Of a DNA stretch of 64,000 nt, positions 58,913-64,000 are shown one piece after another. Every line of letters begins with the position of its first letter. Within the stretch, counting starts at the first letter, position 1. The notes under the pieces were generated by a model, which ran no database searches, had not been told where the DNA came from, and saw only the letters and a program-made list of their open reading frames with translations. The stretch is from Candidatus Saccharimonadota bacterium (GTDB lineage: Bacteria; Patescibacteriota; Saccharimonadia; Saccharimonadales; Saccharimonadaceae), in the NCBI GenBank assembly GCA_905372275.1, contig CAJPON010000004.1, positions 1 through 64,000 of the forward strand, given 5' to 3'. A program made the translations under genes and the position numbers.

Positions 58913-60166
58913 TTATGCTTTGCTGCCGTCTAGAGCTGGCGGCGACTTTAACTCCGCAATCGGTAGCCGAAAGCCAAAAGTACTACCCTTGCCGAGCTCC
59001 GATTCGAAAATCATCGTACCGCCATGTCCTTCGACTACTTTCTTCGCCAAGAATAAGCCGATCCCCGTGCCGTCTGGCCGCTGCCGCCGAGCGTTGTCGC
59101 CGCGAAAGAACTTAGTGCCAAGTTTTTTCTTGGCAGATGGCGATACGCCCATTCCCTTATCGATTACCCGCAAAACTGCCTGGCCATCTTCAATTGACAA
59201 TCGGACCTTTACCGTATTAGCGTCTGGTGAATAATAAATAGCGTTATCAATGAAATTCATAATAACTTGGCGAATCTTGGTGTCGTCTAGATACAGCAGC
59301 GGAAAGCGCGCTGGCTGGCGATACATGACCTTGACCTTATGCGTATTTGCCACCTGATCTACGTTCGCAACCTCTTCGGCAACCAGCTGCGACAAATTAA
59401 CCGCTGTACGATTGATAATAAATTTACCAGTCTGCAAACGGCTCACATTCAAAAAATCACTAACCAATCGCACCATCCGCTCGCTGCTGCGAAAAGCCTC
59501 TTCTAGCAGCTGCCGCTGCGGCGGTGTAATCTCGCCAGCGTCGCCCTCGAGAACCATACTCAGGTAGCCCTTCACGCTGGTCAGCGGCGTCCGCAGCTGG
59601 TGGCTGGCCATACTGACAAACTCATCTTTAGTGGCATCCAGGGCCTGCAATCTTTTGTTGGACTGGCGCAGCTGACTGGTCGCCTCATCGACTTCCTTCT
59701 CTAAATTTCCAGCTAAGCAGCGAATCTCCTCTAGGCGAAACATGTTCAAAAGCGCCACCGATAGATTACGCGCCAAAACATCAAACAGCTCAAATTCCTT
59801 GCCGCGAATCTCGCAGCCGTCACGCCGCTCGCCAATTACCAGGCAACCAATTTTCTGATCGGCAACGCATAGCGGTAAGATTGCTGCAATACCATATCGA
59901 GCATAATCACCAATGTCGCCAGAACCAAGCGTCTGCGAGTCCAACCATGCCGGCACATTACGCTTGCCAGCAATATACGGCTGGTGATATTGATCGCAAA
60001 AAGCCACGCCAGCAAAACGTACTTGCAGTACACTAACAAAAGTTTCTAAATAGCTATTTAGCAATGTATCAATGTCTTTGGCATCAACCATTTTGCGCGT
60101 CAGAACGTCCACAACTTGCTGCGAACGATACGATGGACGGCGAACTCTACCAAAAAACCGCTTCAT
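58913..60166 (-). CDS. Sensor histidine kinase with GAF-like domain
   Basis: 417 residues. No membrane segment is seen. A GAF-like sensor domain (residues about 30-165, AGVAFCDQYHQPYIAGK; IAAILPLCVADQKIGCLVIG) leads through a coiled linker into HisKA (MASHQLRTPLTSVKGYL, phospho-His in SHQLRTPL) and HATPase (N box FIDNAIYYSP, G1 DKGMGV, G2 GTGIGLFLAKKVV). It senses a cytoplasmic signal and phosphorylates a response regulator. The divergently transcribed single-domain regulator 78 bp away is the obvious partner. A TACTAT box lies 7 nt before the ATG. The trigger is unknown; two cysteines in the sensor could allow redox or metal sensing. Confidence 0.92.
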   Translation of the reverse strand: MKRFFGRVRRPSYRSQQVVDVLTRKMVDAKDIDTLLNSYLETFVSVLQVRFAGVAFCDQYHQPYIAGKRNVPAWLDSQTLGSGDIGDYARYGIAAILPLCVADQKIGCLVIGERRDGCEIRGKEFELFDVLARNLSVALLNMFRLEEIRCLAGNLEKEVDEATSQLRQSNKRLQALDATKDEFVSMASHQLRTPLTSVKGYLSMVLEGDAGEITPPQRQLLEEAFRSSERMVRLVSDFLNVSRLQTGKFIINRTAVNLSQLVAEEVANVDQVANTHKVKVMYRQPARFPLLYLDDTKIRQVIMNFIDNAIYYSPDANTVKVRLSIEDGQAVLRVIDKGMGVSPSAKKKLGTKFFRGDNARRQRPDGTGIGLFLAKKVVEGHGGTMIFESELGKGSTFGFRLPIAELKSPPALDGSKA

Positions 60167-60244
60167 TGCTTTTATAGTACACTTTTCTCGACGATAACGC
60201 TAGAGCTTACTCGAAAAGTAACCGGGATATGCTATTATAAAAAC

Positions 60245-60619
60245 ATGACAACTATCGCTATTATCGAGGACGATCAAGTAATCAACCAAATGTACCGGAT
60301 GAAGTTCGAGGCGGCTGGATTCGATGTGGTTACTGCCAGCGACGGCGAGACTGGCGTTAAAGTGGTTCAGCATGCTAATCCTGACATTATTTTGCTTGAT
60401 CTGCAAATGCCGAATATGAACGGCACCGAAGCGCTGCGAAAAATCCGCCAGCAGCCCGCTAATGCTAATACGCCAGTTATCATTCTAACCAACCTAGGCG
60501 AAGAAGAGGCACCTGCCGAGCTGCGTAACCTAGGTATTCATAGTTATATCGTCAAGGCTAATCTAACACCTAGCCAAGTTGTCATCCACGCCAAAGAAGC
60601 ACTGAACGATAAGCGATAG
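60245..60619 (+). CDS. Single-domain (CheY-like) response regulator
   Basis: 124 residues from ATG 60245. A receiver domain only: acidic pocket IIEDDQ, phospho-acceptor Asp in IILLDLQMPNMNG, Thr/Ser in IILTNLG, and Lys in YIVKANLT. There is no DNA-binding domain, so output must be by protein contact, for example with a pilus, motility or metabolic protein, or in a phosphorelay. The longer frame from 60116 reads through the promoter and is not used. TATTAT (60233-60238) is 6 nt before the ATG. It is divergent from the histidine kinase gene. Confidence 0.93.
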   Translation: MTTIAIIEDDQVINQMYRMKFEAAGFDVVTASDGETGVKVVQHANPDIILLDLQMPNMNGTEALRKIRQQPANANTPVIILTNLGEEEAPAELRNLGIHSYIVKANLTPSQVVIHAKEALNDKR

Positions 60620-60624
60620 AATTA

Positions 60625-61440
60625 CTATAACTTACCAACTCGCCGCAAGCACGCCTCAATCAGATGATCAAATAATACTGCGTATGTCAACGGACCGACA
60701 CCGCCCTTTTGCGGTGTAATCGTAATATCGCTGCGCTGGCGAACTGCATCGTCAACATCGCCGACCAACACGCCGCCTTCGCTCGCCGTACCAGCATCCA
60801 CCACTACTGTTTCTGGCGCGATCATTTCGGAGGTGATCAAGCGCGGCACGCCGGTCGCCGTTACAATTACGTTACATTTTTGCAAACTGTCTGCGGTAGC
60901 TGGATTCGCTTTGTCGTAGACCTGCACGTTTAGACCGCGCTGCTGCCACATTTTTTCGAGCGGCGCTCCGACAAGCTTACCGCGGCCCACGATAGCAATT
61001 TGCTTATCCGATAGCTCGATATTATACCCAGCCAATAGCCAATCGATTGCCTGCGCAGTAGCGCTCGGATAGATACTACTAACCCCTAAACCATCAACAT
61101 CTTTCTCTGGCGCGATTAATTGGCACAGCTTTTCGGTCTGCGACACGTCATCAATCGGCAATTGCAAAATTATTCCCTGCACCGCTGGGTCGTTGTTGGC
61201 TTGATCAATCGCCGCTGCTATATCAGCTTGCGCGACTGCTTGTACGTCAACGTCAATCAGAATATCTGCTGCGTAACGTGTTTTCATCCGAACATACGTT
61301 TGAATCGCTTGGCTAGCGTTTTTGCTCATTATAATAACTAATTTTGGTACCACACCATATTCTTGGCGTAGATTTCGTACTTGACGCGCTTGGCGCTGCT
61401 TAATAAAACCTTGCAGTTCCTTGCCGTTTAACTCTTTCAT
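60625..61440 (-). CDS. folD: Bifunctional methylenetetrahydrofolate dehydrogenase/cyclohydrolase FolD
   Basis: 271 residues. FolD features: the catalytic Tyr-Lys pair in IQTYVRMKTRYA (family YVxxK), the QLPID substrate loop, PEKDVDGLGV, the NADP-binding GRGKLVGAPL and the C-terminal TPQKGGVGPLTYAVL (family TPVPGGVGPMT). It interconverts methylene-, methenyl- and formyl-tetrahydrofolate. Two positions of the active site differ slightly (GPLT for GPMT; KLVGAP for xIVGxP). The ATG overlaps the stop of the upstream membrane protein gene (ATGA). It is convergent with the response regulator, 5 bp apart. Confidence 0.95.
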   Translation of the reverse strand: MKELNGKELQGFIKQRQARQVRNLRQEYGVVPKLVIIMSKNASQAIQTYVRMKTRYAADILIDVDVQAVAQADIAAAIDQANNDPAVQGIILQLPIDDVSQTEKLCQLIAPEKDVDGLGVSSIYPSATAQAIDWLLAGYNIELSDKQIAIVGRGKLVGAPLEKMWQQRGLNVQVYDKANPATADSLQKCNVIVTATGVPRLITSEMIAPETVVVDAGTASEGGVLVGDVDDAVRQRSDITITPQKGGVGPLTYAVLFDHLIEACLRRVGKL

Positions 61441-63005
61441 GATATACTGTCCTTTCTATCATCAATAAAAGCTGCCCATTGCCGAATCTTGCGCAAGATG
61501 GTTTTGAGCGGTAATTCAATTAACATATCCAACACCATCGACACAATATTAACCTGCGCGTATTTATCACTCATCCACCGGCCAGCGACTACAAACGGCA
61601 AATACAGCGTATCGCGTACAAAGGTAAAGCCGTTGCTAGCACTGCGCACAATCTCGAGATCGCGAATCAACCGGCTCAAGCGAAAACCTAGGAAGCTCGC
61701 CGCCGAGAAAAATACAAAGAAAATAATAATATGCACTGGTGAAAAACCAATCAACGTCAGCAGCCAAGTCGCCAGCGCGAACACCGCCAGACTCATTACA
61801 CCGTACATAATCGAAAACATCGAGCTATACATCCGTCCCGCTAATTGCCGCCGCATCAGTACAGTATTATCGCCGCCGTAGAGCATCTGATCGACCCGTT
61901 TAATCAGCGCTTCGGTATTTGCGTATCCCGGCACATTCAGCGTTAAGCGCAGCAACACCATGTATATCGGCGGGAAGAACAAATTGATCATCAGTACTAA
62001 CCACTCAATTTGTCCGTGCGCCCACAGGTCATACGGCACTTCAATAGCGATGCCAATCAAAAACTTAGTAATTACCAAGAAGACCACGCTGCGCATAATA
62101 GCCCGGTTAATTCGCGCCATCATGCTAGAATATTCACGGTTCACTTGCCGCTCAAATTCGTCGAGAAATGCCTCGCGTTTTTGCAACAACACCGGGAAAT
62201 CGTCTTGCGTCTCCATCATATGGCGAATAACACGCAGCGGCGCCCCCTGCCGATCAACCACGCGGCGCAACTCTTCGACCGACGTGCTGCGCAGCATCTT
62301 ATCAATTTTACGATTAAATTCAACAAAAGCCTCAAGCGATTCAACACTCGTTCCATAACGCACCAATAGCCCTGCGCGCACCGTGGCTACATCGCTCTTC
62401 ATCAGCGCCTGCTGAATAGCCACATAAAGTGCGGCTCCGTATTCATCAGCCGAAGTCGATTGCAGCGCATCCCGCGGAATTGCTGTCTCGAAATATTCAT
62501 ACGCAAAATCAATAAACGCATGATCGCCAGCGTGATCAACCAATACATTCGCCGCCAATACCGACAGAGTTTCTAACAGCCATGCCGAAGAACGATCCAA
62601 ATTGATTGAACGATCAGCAATCAGCTTTTCATACGCTTTATAGTGCGCTGTTGCTAGTTTTGAAATCTCTTTGATTTGGCTGCGCGACACGCTATCGTTG
62701 GGCAAATATCCCGCAAAAGTCAATTCAACCACCAATTCTTCGCCGCTTTTGCGGACCAACGCCTCATCGCGAACAATAAACGATTGTTTGAAAAACCGCC
62801 GGATAGCATTTTGTAGCAGCAAGTGCTCCTCGGTATTTTCAGCGGCGTTGCGCAGCTGCTCGTAAGCCGCCGTCAACATGCCGCCAGCACCAACGACATT
62901 AATTTTATCAGCCTGACTAAGTATTTGCTGCCGCTCATCAGACTGCCGCTGTGCACATATAACACCTGCCCGCAAGTGGGCGCCAATTTGATTCAACTCT
63001 GGCAT
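61437..63005 (-). CDS. Membrane protein of unknown function with large soluble N-terminal part
   Basis: 522 residues from ATG 63005; an alternative ATG at 63059 would add 18. Not recognised. Residues 1-270 are helical and charged (RQSDERQQILSQADK; SKLATAHYKAYEKLIAD). The C-terminal half has about four membrane segments (SVVFLVITKFLIGIAIEV; WLVLMINLFFPPIYMVLL; a paired set around MSLAVFALATWLLTLIG and IIIFFVFFSAASFLGF), then a helical tail (DMLIELPLKTILRKIRQW). The shorter start sits 7 nt after a TAATAT box and fits the pattern of the window. It is the first gene of a unit with folD. Confidence 0.65.
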   Translation of the reverse strand: MPELNQIGAHLRAGVICAQRQSDERQQILSQADKINVVGAGGMLTAAYEQLRNAAENTEEHLLLQNAIRRFFKQSFIVRDEALVRKSGEELVVELTFAGYLPNDSVSRSQIKEISKLATAHYKAYEKLIADRSINLDRSSAWLLETLSVLAANVLVDHAGDHAFIDFAYEYFETAIPRDALQSTSADEYGAALYVAIQQALMKSDVATVRAGLLVRYGTSVESLEAFVEFNRKIDKMLRSTSVEELRRVVDRQGAPLRVIRHMMETQDDFPVLLQKREAFLDEFERQVNREYSSMMARINRAIMRSVVFLVITKFLIGIAIEVPYDLWAHGQIEWLVLMINLFFPPIYMVLLRLTLNVPGYANTEALIKRVDQMLYGGDNTVLMRRQLAGRMYSSMFSIMYGVMSLAVFALATWLLTLIGFSPVHIIIFFVFFSAASFLGFRLSRLIRDLEIVRSASNGFTFVRDTLYLPFVVAGRWMSDKYAQVNIVSMVLDMLIELPLKTILRKIRQWAAFIDDRKDSIS

Positions 63006-63097
63006 TATTCGTATATTATCGTCGATTTTCACAGAATTAGCAAGAGTAAGCGTCATCATTCAACTACCCAACATACCGAAAACTCCTAGCGTTCATA

Positions 63098-63126
63098 TTT
63101 ACTTTTACCTCTATCTATGCTATAAT
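63098..63126 (+). promoter_or_regulatory. Promoter of tRNA-Lys
   Basis: TTTACT (63098-63103), 17-bp spacer, TATAAT (63121-63126), 10 nt to the tRNA 5' end. Confidence 0.75.
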
Positions 63127-63136
63127 GAAAAGATAA

Positions 63137-63213
63137 GGGCCAGTAGCTCAGCTGGTTAGAGCACCTGCCTCTTAAGCAGGGTGTCGAGGGTTCGAGCCCC
63201 TCCTGGCCCTCCA
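63137..63213 (+). tRNA. tRNA-Lys (CTT)
   Basis: 77 nt with encoded CCA. Anticodon arm CCTGC-CTCTTAA-GCAGG gives anticodon CTT; T arm GAGGGTTCGAGCCCCTC; acceptor GGGCCAG/CTGGCCC. Confidence 0.97.
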
Positions 63214-63228
63214 CGAAACTCCATGTAA

Positions 63229-63253
63229 AAAACTCATCATTGCGATGAGTTTT
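63229..63253. terminator. Bidirectional terminator between tRNA-Lys and the tRNA-Gly/Arg unit
   Basis: Stem AAAACTCATC (63229-63238) / GATGAGTTTT (63244-63253), 5-nt loop, T runs on both strands. Confidence 0.85.
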
Positions 63254-63274
63254 TATTATCGGTTAGTTGAATAA

Positions 63275-63351
63275 TGGTACCCCGAGCAGGGTTCGAACCT
63301 GCGGCCTTGAGCTTAGAAGTCTCCTGCTCTATCCAGCTGAGCTATCGGGGC
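63275..63351 (-). tRNA. tRNA-Arg (TCT) with weak anticodon stem
   Basis: 77 nt with encoded CCA. The anticodon loop CTTCTAA gives TCT. D and T arms are normal (GCTCAGCTGGATAGAGC; GCAGGTTCGAACCTGC). The acceptor starts with a G-U pair. The anticodon stem GGAGA/GCTCA has only three Watson-Crick pairs, with G27-A43 and A31-G39 mismatches, which is unusual for a working tRNA. Confidence 0.85.
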
Positions 63352-63452
63352 ACTCTGAAAATGTATCTAGTCGCCCGATTCGCTTAGACAGAAGCTGGAT
63401 AGAGCTATGCGATTTTTGTCGCTGAGGGCTCACCAGCTGAGCTATCGGGGCA
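63333..63452. repeat. 20-bp direct repeat, copies exactly 100 bp apart
   Basis: CCAGCTGAGCTATCGGGGCA occurs at 63333-63352 (5' end of tRNA-Arg) and again at 63433-63452. In addition AGCTGGATAGAGC at 63393-63405 is an inverted copy of 63326-63338. Confidence 0.9.
63373..63451 (-). pseudogene. Degenerate tRNA-like sequence between tRNA-Gly and tRNA-Arg
   Basis: Begins with the exact first 20 bases of tRNA-Arg, can form a D arm (GCTCAGCTGGTGAGC), a stem GCGA/TCGC, a stem GCTT/AAGC and an imperfect acceptor with TCGGGC, but lacks the TTCRA T loop and a normal anticodon loop. It contains the reverse complement of the tRNA-Arg D arm. It probably arose from a partial duplication. Confidence 0.5.
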
Positions 63453-63459
63453 AATACTT

Positions 63460-63534
63460 TGGTGCGGGTGCGGAGAATCGAACTCCGATCTCGAGTTTGG
63501 AAAACTCGCATACTAACCGCTGTACTACACCCGC
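63460..63534 (-). tRNA. tRNA-Gly (TCC)
   Basis: 75 nt with encoded CCA. Anticodon arm CGAGT-TTTCCAA-ACTCG gives TCC; T arm CGGAGTTCGATTCTCCG; acceptor GCGGGTG pairs with CACCCGC. Confidence 0.97.
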
Positions 63535-63575
63535 GCACTATATATTATATCATTACGTTAGTGTATAATAAAAGC

Positions 63576-63989
63576 ATGGGACGTTTATTTGACCGCTTCT
63601 CAACTAATAGCACACAGAGTGATGCTATGCACTCAAGCGGATTAACCAATAACAAGCCACAGATTGGCGGCAGGATTGCCAAAAATAGCTTTCAACGGCG
63701 CCAAAACACCAACCGGCAATATATCGGCGCATACAAAGATTCTGGAGTCAGACAAGATTATCGCAAAGCCTGGCAAAACCAGCAAATCGCCGCAGCCAGC
63801 ACCAACGGAACGCAAGCGACTAATAGTAACCAGCCGCAAAGCTCGCGGGTCTCTGATGCAAACTCGCGAAGCGCAGGAACCACGCAAACAAATAAATCGT
63901 CGCTCATTACACCTACGACCGAACCGACTGTTCCGTCGCGTACTTTCACCGAGCCGATCAAGCCGTCGCGCGACCCGTTCAACCGATAG
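63576..63989 (+). CDS. Unknown small disordered protein
   Basis: 137 residues from ATG 63576, which is 6 nt after TATAAT (63564-63569). Not recognised. It is rich in Ser, Thr, Asn, Gln and Arg, without hydrophobic segments, and probably largely disordered. The N-terminus MGRLFDRFSTN is followed by a basic stretch (GGRIAKNSFQRRQNTNRQYI). The C-terminus is Thr/Pro-rich with TEPTVPSRTFTEPIKPSR. The longer frame from 63459 crosses the tRNA-Gly gene on the other strand and is rejected. It may bind RNA or the cell surface; nothing decides. The window ends 11 bp after its stop. Confidence 0.6.
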   Translation: MGRLFDRFSTNSTQSDAMHSSGLTNNKPQIGGRIAKNSFQRRQNTNRQYIGAYKDSGVRQDYRKAWQNQQIAAASTNGTQATNSNQPQSSRVSDANSRSAGTTQTNKSSLITPTTEPTVPSRTFTEPIKPSRDPFNR

Positions 63990-64000
63990 TATTTATGATT

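Noticed and set aside
63333..63452. Phage or integrative-element att sites
   Set aside because: att duplications normally copy the tRNA 3' end and bracket an element; here the 5' end is copied and only 80 bp lie between, without an integrase gene.
63459..63575. Extended N-terminus of the last small protein
   Set aside because: It would be coded by the complement of tRNA-Gly; ATG 63576 has a TATAAT box 6 nt upstream.
1..64000. CRISPR arrays, insertion sequences, rRNA genes, tmRNA, RNase P RNA
   Set aside because: No regularly spaced repeats, transposase-like genes or recognisable conserved RNA cores were seen on reading both strands.

Overview
Organism. The window looks like a chromosomal segment of Candidatus Saccharibacteria (TM7, Patescibacteria/CPR). 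This is an inference from gene content; no 16S rRNA gene is present. The pointers are a phosphoketolase plus acetate kinase energy route, an alanyl-tRNA synthetase without its C-terminal domain, Rpf/G5/3D cell-wall proteins typical of high-GC Gram-positives and Saccharibacteria, surface proteins with BspA repeats and LAETG sorting signals, an Erm-like methylase, and very compact gene packing. Stop codons read as in the standard code. No insertion sequence, prophage, CRISPR array or origin was seen.

Layout. 1-5.1 kb: RumA-like methylase (cut by the window edge), xfp-ackA, Erm-like methylase, tRNA-Gln. 5.2-11.1 kb: SulP permease with an unusual C-terminal domain, P-type cation ATPase, AI-2E-type permease. 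11.1-18.9 kb: cysS, uracil-DNA glycosylase plus DUF488, a Fur/PerR-thioredoxin-unknown operon with a perfect operator palindrome, SDR, ABC exporter, L25. 19-31.8 kb: DedA, uvrA, exonuclease I, obg, then an envelope cluster (PilM/FtsA-like ATPase, baseplate-J-like membrane protein, ruvX, mltG, LysM-CHAP hydrolase). 31.9-41.1 kb: orphan gene, alaS, Nudix, iscS-ydcF-mnmA, metG-tatD and two small unknowns. 41.3-45.5 kb: two BspA-like surface-protein paralogues (one frameshifted) around an alpha/beta hydrolase. 45.6-55.5 kb: pgeF, rsmA, 3D-domain protein, RpfB-like protein, pcrA, a low-complexity membrane protein, tpiA, pyk. 55.5-64 kb: tRNA-Glu, a 927-residue exported protein with a small membrane partner, a histidine kinase and single-domain response regulator, folD, a membrane protein, and a tRNA Lys/Arg/Gly cluster containing tRNA-derived debris.

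How the genes work together. Phosphoketolase and acetate kinase make ATP through acetyl phosphate, and tpiA and pyk represent lower glycolysis. IscS can supply sulfur to MnmA. MltG, LysM-CHAP, Rpf-like and 3D proteins all act on peptidoglycan, which fits a small epibiont that grows attached to another bacterium.

A pattern runs through the whole window. About 28 transcription units have a TATAAT-like -10 box 6-8 nt before the start codon, which predicts leaderless mRNAs, whereas several genes inside operons have Shine-Dalgarno sequences or ATGA/TAATG overlaps. I used this pattern to choose several starts. Other unusual items are a probable ATT start codon, a SulP-STAS-nucleotidyltransferase-like fusion, the Fur palindrome over its own -10 box, a serine-rich leader mini-ORF before the ABC exporter, and the duplicated tRNA-Arg fragments.
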